NCBI GenBank assembly: GCA_963824225.1
Contig: CAWGOF010000002.1
Coordinates: 434,001 to 498,000 of the forward strand
Length of the DNA stretch: 64,000 nucleotides
Direction of reading: 5' to 3'
Source: CAWGOF01 sp963824225
GTDB lineage: Bacteria; Acidobacteriota; Polarisedimenticolia; Polarisedimenticolales; Polarisedimenticolaceae
Below the pieces are notes generated by a model. It was given only the letters and a program-made list of their open reading frames with translations. It was not told the origin of the DNA and made no database searches. Below, piece after piece: positions 9,073 through 17,740 of the stretch (position 1 is its first letter; every line of letters starts with the position of its first letter). The position numbers and the translations under genes were made by a program.

Positions 9073-9903
9073 CTAGCGCGGGCGCACGCGGAACGTCAGG
9101 ACCTCGGCCGACACCGTCACACGGAGCGCGCGCAGGCCGCTCGCCCGCTCGCGCTCACGGCGCCGAGCGCCGCGGTAGGTCAGGGCCAGGGCGTCCGCGA
9201 GCGCCGGAGCATCGAGCTGGGCCGACGAGCGAACGCTGCGCCGATCCGAGAGCTCGAGCTCCGGTCGGAGCGCGGCGACGGTCGGCGGGACGCGATCCGC
9301 GAGCACGCCACGACCCTGCACCGCTTCGCGCAGCTCGACCAGGTCGTCCGCTCCGGGAACGGCGACCACGAACACGCCGGTCGGCTCGAGGATCCGCCGC
9401 ACCTCGGGGCCGTTGCGCCGGCCGAACAGCGAGAGCGCGACGCCGACTGCGCCGTCGCACAGAGGAAGCCGGCGGTCGGCGTTGGCCACGATCCACGTCG
9501 CCCCGGCGAGCTCGCGGGCGGCGCTGCGAATCGCGGTCACCGACAGGTCGATGCCGCACAGATCGACGGGTCGATCGCCGACCACGCGCGCGACGAGCGC
9601 CCCGTCACCGCACCCCAGATCGACGATCGCGGTCCGCTGCGGGCGAGGCTGCGCGTCGAGGATCCGTCGCAGCTCCGCGATCAGCGGGTCGGCCAGCCCC
9701 GCGTCGATCGAGCGGTGCCGCGCGGCGAGCGCCGCTGCCGGGTCTCCCGGTGTCCGCGAGCGCCGATCCTGCGGCTGCAGCAGGTTCCAGTATCCAGGAC
9801 GCGCCCGATCGAACGCGTGCCCGTGCGCGCAGCGCAACGCGAGCCATTCGTCGGGGACGAGCGGCTCCGTGCAGCCGCGCACCGGGCAGCGCAGAGCGAT
9901 CAA
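9073..9903 (-). CDS. rlmA: RlmA-like 23S rRNA (guanine-N1) methyltransferase
   Basis: About 276 residues if translation begins at TTG 9903 (reading M-I-A-L-R-C-P), matching the 269-residue E. coli RlmA. The start is chosen because the N-terminal zinc site (C-x4-C ... RCAHGHAFDRARPGYWNLL) begins directly after it and no ATG/GTG lies in frame nearby. The SAM fold has motif I VDLGCGDGALVARV, and LFGRRNGPEVRRIL matches the family's helix after motif IV. It is transcribed divergently from a pseudouridine synthase 44 bases away, placing two rRNA/tRNA modification genes back to back. The exact start is uncertain. Confidence 0.8.
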   Translation of the reverse strand: MIALRCPVRGCTEPLVPDEWLALRCAHGHAFDRARPGYWNLLQPQDRRSRTPGDPAAALAARHRSIDAGLADPLIAELRRILDAQPRPQRTAIVDLGCGDGALVARVVGDRPVDLCGIDLSVTAIRSAARELAGATWIVANADRRLPLCDGAVGVALSLFGRRNGPEVRRILEPTGVFVVAVPGADDLVELREAVQGRGVLADRVPPTVAALRPELELSDRRSVRSSAQLDAPALADALALTYRGARRRERERASGLRALRVTVSAEVLTFRVRPR

Positions 9904-9947
9904 CGACGCCGCTCCATCCGGGCTATAGTGCGCGCATCGGGCATCAC

Positions 9948-10613
9948 GTGACGATCCACGGGCCACCCATCGTTTGGGAATCCGAGCACGTGGTCGCGCT
10001 GGACAAGCCTTCCGGGATGCTGACGATCCCCGGTCGCCTGGGAGCCCGGGACCCGCGACCGTGCCTCGTGCACGTCGTCGCCCGGCAGTTCTCGGGCAAG
10101 ATCTGGATCGTGCATCGGCTGGACGTCGAGACGTCGGGCCTCGTGCTGTTCGCCCGGAACGCCGAAGCGCATCGTGCGCTGTGCGTCGCGTTCGAGAGCC
10201 GGCAGGTCCGCAAGACCTACGACGCCTGGACCGAAGGCGTGCCGCCCGAGCCCATCGATCGGCCGCTCGTATGGGAGTCGGGCCTGCGGCGCGGCAAGCG
10301 CCGCGTGTACGAGGATGCTCGCGGCAAGTGGAGCCGCACGATCGCGCATTGCACAGGGCAGCTCTCCCGAGCCGGCGCTCGGCTCGTGACGTGGCGCCTG
10401 GCCCCCGAGACCGGCCGGCCGCATCAGCTGCGCGTCCAGGCCGCGGCGCGGGGCTGGCCGATCGCCGGAGATCGACTGTATGGCTCGACGGTCGACCTGG
10501 GTCCCCAGCGCATCGCCCTGCGCGCGGTCGCGATCGATCTCTCGGACCTCGCCGTGGCGACCCGAACCGACCTCGGTCTGCCCGCGCGGCTCGAGGTCCC
10601 GGCTCTCGCCTGA
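9948..10613 (+). CDS. RluA-family RNA pseudouridine synthase
   Basis: 221 residues from GTG at 9948. VALDKPSGMLTIPG opens the catalytic domain, and HRLDVETSGLVLFARN holds the catalytic Asp of the family's HRLD motif. RPHQLRVQAAARGWPIAGD is the conserved C-terminal RNA-binding/catalytic helix-strand. It lacks an S4 domain, as in the shorter RluA/TruC-like members. The upstream open frame overlaps rlmA on the other strand and carries no homology. Target RNA unknown. Confidence 0.85.
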   Translation: MTIHGPPIVWESEHVVALDKPSGMLTIPGRLGARDPRPCLVHVVARQFSGKIWIVHRLDVETSGLVLFARNAEAHRALCVAFESRQVRKTYDAWTEGVPPEPIDRPLVWESGLRRGKRRVYEDARGKWSRTIAHCTGQLSRAGARLVTWRLAPETGRPHQLRVQAAARGWPIAGDRLYGSTVDLGPQRIALRAVAIDLSDLAVATRTDLGLPARLEVPALA

Positions 10614-10689
10614 GGCCCGCAATCTCGTCCTTGTTTCGTGCACCGAACCAGGGTATACAGGACGCGCACGCCTCACTGGGGGGAAATAC

Positions 10690-11280
10690 ATGACGAAGCA
10701 CGGGATGAGCTGGATCGCTCTCTTCGTGGCCGCCGCGGCTCTCGCCGCGACGACCGCCGTCGCGAGCACGGTCATCGGTCTGTCGATCGAGGACCAGGCT
10801 CGGCTGTCGAAGTTCGTCGTCGTCGGCCACGTCGTGCAGCAGCGCGGCGTCGAGCATCCGACGAACGGCATCGAGACCGAGGTCACGCTCCAGGTGACCG
10901 ACGTTCTGAAGGGCGACGTCCGCCGCGGCGAGCGCGTCGTGTTCCACACGCGCGGCGGCGAGGTCGATGGCGAGATCTCGGAGGCCGTCGGCGAGGCCAC
11001 GTTCCGCAACGGCCAGCGCGCGCTCGTGTTCGTCGAATCCGTCGACGCTCGGCCGTACCTGCTCGGGCTGTCGATGGGCGCGTGGGACGTCCAGGAAGAT
11101 CGCTCGGGCAACGCGTCGTTCCGCCGCGCCGTCCGGGACGGTCTCGAGGTCTACGGCGGAGACGAGGTCGAGATGGGACCGGTCTCGATGCGCGACATGC
11201 GCTCCCGCGTCTCGTGGGCCGAAAGACGTCCGGAGTTCGACCAGCCGTTGCTGCGCGAAGCCGCGACAGGGGGGAGGTAA
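10690..11280 (+). CDS. Secreted protein of unknown function encoded next to a matrixin
   Basis: 196 residues from ATG at 10690 with a GGGGGG ribosome site 5-10 bases upstream. A Sec signal peptide (hydrophobic about 8-24, ending AVAS) is followed by a compact beta-rich domain. The pattern KFVVVGHVV...TEVTLQVTDVLKGDV suggests a small OB- or Ig-like fold. There are no cysteines in the mature part, which makes a cytosolic enzyme or cytochrome role unlikely. It ends 2 bases before the matrixin gene, so the two are co-transcribed, and a role as inhibitor, chaperone or partner of the protease is a reasonable inference only. Confidence 0.6.
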   Translation: MTKHGMSWIALFVAAAALAATTAVASTVIGLSIEDQARLSKFVVVGHVVQQRGVEHPTNGIETEVTLQVTDVLKGDVRRGERVVFHTRGGEVDGEISEAVGEATFRNGQRALVFVESVDARPYLLGLSMGAWDVQEDRSGNASFRRAVRDGLEVYGGDEVEMGPVSMRDMRSRVSWAERRPEFDQPLLREAATGGR

Positions 11281-11282
11281 CC

Positions 11283-11900
11283 ATGCGCCGCACCACGATT
11301 CTCGGCACGACCCTTCTCGTCGCACTGATCTGTGCGGTCGCTGCGCCCGGAGTCATGGCGTACTGCCTGACCGGTGTGCGCTGGCCATCGTCGGCCGACG
11401 TGTTCTACAACGCGAGCGGCAAGGTCACGAGCGGCCAGTGCATCAGCTCGTCGCAGCTGGACAGCGCCGTGACCTCGGGGATCACGCCGTGGAGCGCGAT
11501 CCACTACGCCGGCACGACGACCAAGGCGGCCAACAAGCGCGACGGACAGAACACGGTCGGCTGGGCCAACCTCGGCGGGCAGACGCTCGGAATCACGAAC
11601 TACCTCAAGTACGATCGCACGCGGACCGTTTCCTGCAGCGGGAACCTGTTCGCGAACCTGTACGAGGCGGACGTGCGCCACACGACGACGTACCGCTGGA
11701 CCAGTGGCGGCGGCCAGTGCCCGTGCGCCGCGGGCTCGGCGTTCTTTCTCAACGCCGTGTCGGCGCACGAGTTCGGGCACGTCATCGGCCTGTGCCACAC
11801 CAACCAGCCATCCTCGCTCATGTACCCGAGCTTCGGCGTGTGCGAGAACAAGAACAAGGGCTCGGACGAGACCTCGGGCGAGAACGCGACCTGCTGGTAG
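11283..11900 (+). CDS. Secreted matrixin-family zinc metalloprotease
   Basis: 205 residues from ATG at 11283. The signal peptide ends near VMAYC. The metzincin site HEFGHVIGLCH (His162, Glu163, His166, His172) is followed by SSLMYP, whose Met180 forms the Met-turn. No cysteine-switch propeptide is present, which is common for short bacterial matrixins; paired cysteines suggest disulfides in the exported enzyme. It is co-transcribed with the small secreted protein upstream, and a terminator follows. Confidence 0.88.
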   Translation: MRRTTILGTTLLVALICAVAAPGVMAYCLTGVRWPSSADVFYNASGKVTSGQCISSSQLDSAVTSGITPWSAIHYAGTTTKAANKRDGQNTVGWANLGGQTLGITNYLKYDRTRTVSCSGNLFANLYEADVRHTTTYRWTSGGGQCPCAAGSAFFLNAVSAHEFGHVIGLCHTNQPSSLMYPSFGVCENKNKGSDETSGENATCW

Positions 11901-11924
11901 GTCCGACCCGATCCTGACGCTCGA

Positions 11925-11958
11925 CGAAGGCCGCCGGAACCCCGGCGGCCTTCGTGTT
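11925..11958 (+). terminator. Rho-independent terminator after the matrixin gene
   Basis: 13-bp perfect inverted repeat (11925-11937 and 11942-11954, loop AACC) followed by TGTTT. It lies just before the next gene's start and excludes a start at 11954, inside the hairpin, for that gene. Confidence 0.8.
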
Positions 11959-11995
11959 TGACACCCCCGGAGCGCGGGTTCTACCATCCGCCGCC

Positions 11996-13972
11996 GTGGC
12001 CGACTCGACCGTCGCACCGACATCTGCCGTGCCGTCGCACCGCGCGCCGAAACGACGCCGGCAGCGACGGTCCTGGCGCACGTGGCTGATCGGGCGGCCG
12101 CTGGCGACCGCCGATGCCGAGCACGAGACGATCGGCAAGGCGGTCGGTCTCGCGGTGTTCTCGTCGGACGCGCTGTCCTCGACCGCGTACGCGACCCAGG
12201 AGATCCTGGTCGTCCTGGCCGCGGTCGGGACGGTCGCGTTCGGCGTCGCGCTGCCGATCGCGATCGCCATCGTGCTGCTGATGGCGATCGTCACCCTGTC
12301 CTACGAGCAGATCCTGCACGCGTATCCCGGGGGTGGCGGCGCCTACGTCGTCTCGCGCGACAATCTGGGCGAGGTCCCGGCGCAGACGGCAGGGGCCGCG
12401 TTCCTGATCGACTACGTGCTCACGGTCGCGGTCTCGGTCTCGGCCGGCGTGGCGCAGCTCACGTCGGCGTTTCCCGGACTGTTCTCGTACCGTGTGCTCA
12501 TCGCGGTCGCCCTCGTCTCGGTGATCACGCTCGTCAATCTGCGCGGGGTGCGCGAATCGGGCGCCGTGTTCGCCGTGCCGACCTACGCGTTCCTGATCGC
12601 GCTGTTCGCCATCGTGGCGGTCGGCCTGTGGCGCCTGGCCTCGGGGCAGCTCGGAGCGGTCACCGACCCGCCGCCGCTCGAAGCCCACGGTCATGCCGCC
12701 GCCATGTCGCTGTTCGTCGTGCTCCACGCGTTCTCGAACGGAACGACCGCGCTGACCGGCATGGAAGCGATCGCCGACGGGATCACGGCGTTCCGCGAGC
12801 CGCGCAGCCGGAACGCCGGCATCACGCTGCTGTGGATGGCCGGCATCCTGGCCACGCTATTCGTCGGCCTGACCGTCCTGGCCGTGCACGTCCGGGCGCT
12901 GCCGTCGGGCCAGGAGACCGTCGTATCCCAGGTGACCCGTACCGTGCTCGAGGGCCGCGGTGTGCCGTACCTGTTCGTGATCGCGGTCACGATGCTGGTC
13001 CTGCTGATGGCCGCCAACACGGCGTTCAACGGCTTCCCGCGCCTGAGCGCCCTGCAAGCCGCGGACGGCTTCCTGCCGCGTCAGCTGACCTACCGCGGGA
13101 GTCGGCTGGTGTACTCGCGCGGAATCCTGGTCCTCGCCGCGGCGGCGTGCCTTTTGATCGTCGCGTTCCGTGCGAGCGTCACCGCGTTGATCCCGCTGTA
13201 CGCGATCGGGGTGTTCCTGTCGTTCACCCTGGCCCAGGCCGGCATGACCCGCCGGTGGTGGAAGATCGGGCGCCTGCCGCCCGGCGAGTCGGTGCGCGAG
13301 CGCGGGTCGGTCTTGCGGCCGGATCGTAACTGGCTCCTCAAGATGCTGGCCAACGGCTTCGGCGCCCTGTGCACGGCGGTCGTCGTCGTCGTGTTTGCGG
13401 TGACGAAGTTCACGAGCGGGGCGTGGATCGTGATCCTGCTCATGCCGGTGCTCGTGGCGTGGTTCTTCGCGATCCACCGGCACTACCGCGATCTGGCGAC
13501 CGGCCTGTCGCTCGACGACTACGGCGCTCCGCCGCGCGTTCATCGCCAGCGCATCCTGGTTCCCGTGTCGAGCGTGCACCGTGGAACGCTGGCCGCCCTG
13601 CGCTACGCCCGCTCCCTGTCGGACGACGTCACCGCGATCCACGTGTCGAGCGACCCCGAAGGAGTGGCCCGGATGCGACAGGAGTGGGAGCGCTGGGGCG
13701 ACGGCGTCCGTCTCGTGGTGCTCGAGTCCCCGTACCGGCTCCTGCTCGAGCCGCTCCTCGACTACGTCGAGGTCGTCGCCGCACAGCGCCAGCGCGACGA
13801 GGTGCTGACGATCGTCGTGCCGCAGTTCGTTCCGCACCGCTCGTGGCACAATCTGCTGCACGCGCAGACCGCGGTGTTCCTGCGCATGGCCCTGTTGTTC
13901 CGTCCCGGGATCGTGATCACGAGCGTGCCGTACCAGGTCCGTCAGAGCCTGGCCGAGGAGCGGAGCAGCTGA
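11996..13972 (+). CDS. kimA: KimA-type potassium importer (APC superfamily permease)
   Basis: 658 residues from GTG at 11996; a GTG at 11954 also opens the frame but lies in the preceding terminator. After a basic N-tail, the sequence FSSDALSSTAYATQEIL, the motif AYPGGGGAYVVSRDNLG and IDYVLTVAVSVSAGVAQL match the KimA (YdaO) group of proton-coupled K+ transporters. About 12 membrane segments (about 45-500) are followed by a 150-residue cytosolic domain with USP-like features (RILVPVSSVHRGTLAALRYA), where KimA proteins bind regulators. Two TrkA-like genes follow with no gap, strongly supporting K+ transport over amino-acid transport. Confidence 0.82.
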   Translation: MADSTVAPTSAVPSHRAPKRRRQRRSWRTWLIGRPLATADAEHETIGKAVGLAVFSSDALSSTAYATQEILVVLAAVGTVAFGVALPIAIAIVLLMAIVTLSYEQILHAYPGGGGAYVVSRDNLGEVPAQTAGAAFLIDYVLTVAVSVSAGVAQLTSAFPGLFSYRVLIAVALVSVITLVNLRGVRESGAVFAVPTYAFLIALFAIVAVGLWRLASGQLGAVTDPPPLEAHGHAAAMSLFVVLHAFSNGTTALTGMEAIADGITAFREPRSRNAGITLLWMAGILATLFVGLTVLAVHVRALPSGQETVVSQVTRTVLEGRGVPYLFVIAVTMLVLLMAANTAFNGFPRLSALQAADGFLPRQLTYRGSRLVYSRGILVLAAAACLLIVAFRASVTALIPLYAIGVFLSFTLAQAGMTRRWWKIGRLPPGESVRERGSVLRPDRNWLLKMLANGFGALCTAVVVVVFAVTKFTSGAWIVILLMPVLVAWFFAIHRHYRDLATGLSLDDYGAPPRVHRQRILVPVSSVHRGTLAALRYARSLSDDVTAIHVSSDPEGVARMRQEWERWGDGVRLVVLESPYRLLLEPLLDYVEVVAAQRQRDEVLTIVVPQFVPHRSWHNLLHAQTAVFLRMALLFRPGIVITSVPYQVRQSLAEERSS

Positions 13973-14626
13973 ATGCGCGTCATCGTCGTCGGATGTGGAC
14001 GTCTCGGCTCGGAGCTGGCCTACAGGCTGTCGGACCAGGACCACGACGTCACCGTCGTCGATCAGCATGCGCAGGCGTTCGACAACCTGCGATCGGACTA
14101 TCGCGGTCGCACCGTGCAGGGCGACGTCCTGGCCGAGGGCGTGATGCAGCGCCTGGGCGCGGACAAGGCCGACGCGCTCGCGGCGGTGACGAACTCCGAT
14201 CCGGTCAACGCCGTTGTCGCCCGCGTGGCGCGCAGCGCGTTCTCGATCCGCAACGTCGTCGTGCGCAGCTACGCCCCGAGCTGGACCCCGATGCACGAGG
14301 CGTTCGGCTCGCAAGTCGTCAGCTCGACCTCGTGGGGTGCGCGGCGCATCGAGCAGTTGATCCTCCACGGATCGGCGCCGAGCGTGCTGTCGGCGGGCCA
14401 CGGGGAGGTCGAGATCCACGAGCTGACCGTGCCCCACGCGTGGTCCGGCCGGCTCGTGTCGCTGCTCGTCGGCGAGGGCTCGATCGCCGTGGCGCTGACG
14501 CGCGGGGGCCGGGCGACCCTGCCCGGACCGGACACGCCGCTCGAGACCGGGGACGTCCTGCACATCAGCGCGACGCCCGAGGGTCTGTCCGCGCTGCGTC
14601 GGCGGCTCGACGCACGGAGCGAGTGA
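13973..14626 (+). CDS. TrkA-like NAD-binding K+ transport regulator (first)
   Basis: 217 residues. The ATG at 13973 directly follows the permease stop. The N-terminal Rossmann domain has VVGCGRLGSELAYRL and the acidic tip VVDQH; TrkA_C follows from about 145 (HELTVPHAWSGRLVSLLV). It is the RCK/KTN type that normally gates Trk/Ktr channels by nucleotide binding. Pairing with a KimA-like permease rather than a TrkH/KtrB subunit is the notable point. TGATG overlap with the next gene gives coupled translation. Confidence 0.88.
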   Translation: MRVIVVGCGRLGSELAYRLSDQDHDVTVVDQHAQAFDNLRSDYRGRTVQGDVLAEGVMQRLGADKADALAAVTNSDPVNAVVARVARSAFSIRNVVVRSYAPSWTPMHEAFGSQVVSSTSWGARRIEQLILHGSAPSVLSAGHGEVEIHELTVPHAWSGRLVSLLVGEGSIAVALTRGGRATLPGPDTPLETGDVLHISATPEGLSALRRRLDARSE

Positions 14627-15297
14627 TGTTCGTCCTGATCGCCGGCGGCGGCCGCACCGGGGCGACCCTGGCCCACACGCTGATCGCACAGGGACACGAG
14701 GTTCGCGTGATCGAGCACCGGCGCGACGTCCTGGCGCACCTGCACCGCGAGCTCCCGACCCAGGTGATCCATGAGGGCAACGCCGCGAACCCGCAGGTGC
14801 TCGAGGAGGCCGACATCCGCCGGGCCCAGGTCGTGGCGGCGAGCATGGTCACGGACGCGGACAACCTCGCGCTGTGCTTCCTCGCGCGCAAGCTGTACGC
14901 GGTGCCGCGCACGATCGCGTGCATCAACAACCCGCGCAACGCCTGGCTGTTCGACGAGCGGTTCCACGTCGACGTGGCGCTGAACCAGGCCCAGATCCTG
15001 GCCAGCCTGATCGAGGAGGAGATGTCGCTCGGGGACATGATGACGTTGCTGAAGCTGCGCCGCGGCCGCTACTCGCTCGTCGAGGAGAAGATCCCGCCCG
15101 GCGCGCACGCGGTCGGTATGACGATCGAGGAGCTCGCGCTGCCGAAGAAGTCGGTGATCGCAGCGGTGTTGCGCCACGGCGAGATCCTGATCCCCCGCGG
15201 CTCGCTGCGCTTCGAGGTCGGGGACGAGGTGCTGGCGATCGTGGACCACGACGCGGCGCCCGAGCTCGCGGCGCTCCTCGGCGCGCTCGACGGCTGA
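14626..15297 (+). CDS. TrkA-like NAD-binding K+ transport regulator (second)
   Basis: 223 residues from ATG at 14626, overlapping the previous stop by one base. TrkA_N opens with LIAGGGRTGATLAHTL and the acidic VIEHR. The middle (FLARKLYAVPRTIACINNPRN) is standard TrkA_N, and TrkA_C follows (about 140-215, GMTIEELALPKKSVIAAVLR). It differs clearly in sequence from the first TrkA-like protein, so the two may form a hetero-oligomeric ring. It is the third gene of the K+ operon. Confidence 0.88.
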   Translation: MFVLIAGGGRTGATLAHTLIAQGHEVRVIEHRRDVLAHLHRELPTQVIHEGNAANPQVLEEADIRRAQVVAASMVTDADNLALCFLARKLYAVPRTIACINNPRNAWLFDERFHVDVALNQAQILASLIEEEMSLGDMMTLLKLRRGRYSLVEEKIPPGAHAVGMTIEELALPKKSVIAAVLRHGEILIPRGSLRFEVGDEVLAIVDHDAAPELAALLGALDG

Positions 15298-15348
15298 CGA
15301 GCGATCCGCGTATGGTACCCTCGGTCGCGGCGCGGCCGGAGGTCTTCC

Positions 15349-16552
15349 GTGAGCAACGTCCTGATCGTCGGAGCCGGCGGCGTCGGGGGCGTCGTCGCGC
15401 ACAAGTGCGCTCAGGTCCCCAACGTGTTCGAGCGCATCGTGCTCGCGAGCCGCACGCTCGCCCGCTGCGAGAAGATCCGCGACCAGGTGCGCGAGCTCCG
15501 CGGGCGCGAGATCGAGATCGCCGAGGTCGACGCCGACGACGTGGCGCAGACGGTGCGGCTGCTCGAGCGCGTACGCCCGGACCTGCTGATCAACGTCGCG
15601 CTGCCGTACCAGGACCTGTCACATCATGGACGCGTGCCTCGCGGCCGGCGTCGACTACCTCGACACCGCGAACTACGAGCCGCCCGACGTCGCGAAGTTC
15701 GAGTACAAGTGGCAGTGGGCGTACCAGGACCGGTCCACGAACGCCGGCCGCATGGCGCTGCTCGGCTCGGGCTTCGATCCCGGCGTGACCAACGTGTTCT
15801 GCGCCTACGCGCAGAAGCACCTGTTCGACGAGATCCACACGTCGACATCGTCGACTGCAACGCCGGCAGCCACGGCAAGGCGTTCGCGACGAACTTCAAC
15901 CCCGAGATCAACATCCGCGAGATCACGGCAGCGCGGCCGCTACTGGGAGAACGGCGAGTGGAAGGAGACCGAGCCGCTGTCGGTGTCGATGGATCTTCGA
16001 CTACCCCGAGCGTCGGCGAGCGCAAGAGCTTCCTCCTCTATCACGAGGAGCTCGAGTCGCTGGTGAAGAACATCCGCGGGCCTCAAGCGCATCCGGTTCT
16101 GGATGACGTTCGGCGAGAGCTACCTCACGCACCTCGCGTGCTGCAGAACGTCGGCATGACGCGCATCGACCCGGTCGAGTTCGAGGGCAAGAAGATCGTC
16201 CCGATCCAGTTCCTCAAGCGCGCTGCTGCCCGATCCGGCGATCCTCGCCGCGAACTACACGGGCAAGACGTCGATCGGCTGCCTGATCGAGGGCATCAAG
16301 GACGGCAAGCCGCGCAAGCGCTGCTTCATCTACAACATCTGCGACCACGCCGAGACGCTACAAGGAAGTGCGCGCGCAGGCGGTCTCGTACACGACCGGC
16401 GTGCCCGCGGTGACCGGCGCAGTGATGATGGTGACCGGCAAGTGGAAGGGCGCCGGCGTGTTCAACATGGAGCAGCTCGATCCCGATCCGTTCCTCGACG
16501 ACGCTCGGCCAAGCGCGGCCTGCCCTGGCACGTCGAAGAGAGATGCGCAGGA
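15349..16552 (+). pseudogene. Carboxynorspermidine dehydrogenase (saccharopine dehydrogenase family), multiple frameshifts
   Basis: Starts with GTG at 15349 behind GGAGG; NAD site VLIVGAGGVGGVVAHKCAQ. Reading across frames gives the expected family blocks in order: MDACLAAGVDYLDTANYEP, YQDRSTNAGRMALLG, VDIVDCNAGSHGKAFATNF, NPEINIREIT, FLLYHEELESLVKNI, GKTSIGCLIEGIKDG and a YTTGVPAVTGAVMM tail. At least ten single- or two-base indels break it, for example an extra T near 15619, a loss near 15845 and extra bases near 15931, 15992, 16010, 16079, 16221, 16358 and 16503. Residues between indels remain conserved, so the gene was intact recently or the sequence is faulty. With NspC it makes norspermidine or spermidine through the carboxy intermediate. 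Confidence 0.75.
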
Positions 16553-17731
16553 GCGTGCTCGGAGCGAGTCGCGCGGCGATCGACGTCGCGACTCGAGACG
16601 CCGTGCTTCGTCGTCGACCTCGGCGCGCTCGAGGCGCAATCTGCGCGATCCTCGCCGACGTGCAGGAGCGCGCGGGCTGCACGATCCTGCTCGCGCTCAA
16701 GGGCTTCGCGCAGTGGACGACGTTCCCGCTCGTGCGGCGTACCTCGCGGGGTCGCGGCGAGCTCGCTCGCACGAGGCGCGGCTCGCGCGCGAGGAGCTCG
16801 GCGGCGAGGTGCACGCCTACGCGCCGGCGTACTCCGACGGCGAGACTGCGCGAGCTCGTCACGCTCGCCGATCACATCGTGTTCAACTCGCCGCGCGCAG
16901 TGGCAGCGGCATCGCGACGCGATCGAGCGCGCCGCGGCACGGCCGCCGTCCTGCGGGATCCGCGTCAACCCCGAGCACTCGGAGGTCGAGGTCGCGCTCT
17001 ACGATCCGTGCCGGCCGTGCTCGCGGCTCGGCACGACGCGCGCGCAACGCTCGCCGGCGCGGATCTCGACGGGCTCGACGGGCTGCACTTCCACACGCTG
17101 TGCGAGCTCGACGCCGACGCGCTCGAGCGCGCGCTCGCCGCGTGTCGAGGCGAAGTTCGGCGACTTCATCGCCGCGCATGAAGTGGGTCAACTTCGGCGG
17201 CGGGCACCACATCACGCGGCCCGACTACGATCGCGAGCTGCCTCGTGCGCGCTCGTCGCGAGTTCCGCGAGCGACGTCGGAACGTCGACGGTGTACCTCG
17301 AGCCCGGCGAGGCGATCGCGCTCGGCACCGGCGTGCTCGTCGACGACGGTGCTCGACATCGTCGACAACGGCGATGGACGATCGCGATCCTCGACACGTC
17401 GGCGACGGCGCACATGCCCGACGTGCTCGAGATGCCGTACCGCCCGCGTGATCGTCGACGCCGGCGACGCCGGGCGAGAAGCGCTACACGTATCGGCTCG
17501 GCGGCCTGACGTGCCTCGCCGGCGACGTGATCGGCGACTACATCGTTCGACCGGCCGCTCGCGATCGGCGACAAGCTCGTGTTCCTCGACATGGCGCACT
17601 ACACGATGGTCAAGACCACGACGTTCAACGGCGTGCGCCTGCCGTCGATCGCCACGCAGGATCCGGCGACTCGGACTCTGTCCGTCGTCCGGCGCTTCGG
17701 CTACGAGGACTACCGCAACCGATTGTCGTAG
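16543..17731 (+). pseudogene. nspC: Carboxynorspermidine decarboxylase NspC, multiple frameshifts
   Basis: PLP enzyme of the alanine-racemase-fold decarboxylase group, broken into several frames. Recovered blocks in order: TPCFVVDLGALE, ILLALKGFAQWTTFPLV (with the PLP lysine), EELGGEVHAYAPAYSDGE, GIRVNPEHSEVEVALYDP, LDGLHFHTLCELDADALE, KWVNFGGGHHITRPDYDRE, VYLEPGEAIALGTG, DTSATAHMPDVLEMPYRP, YRLGGLTCLAGDVIGDY and the classic end YEDYRNRLS. Indels occur about every 50-100 bases. The upstream gene supplies the substrate carboxy(nor)spermidine. Start is set at ATG 16543, where the N-terminus fits; this is approximate because frame changes lie close by. Confidence 0.75.
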
Positions 17732-17740
17732 AGTAGGTCC

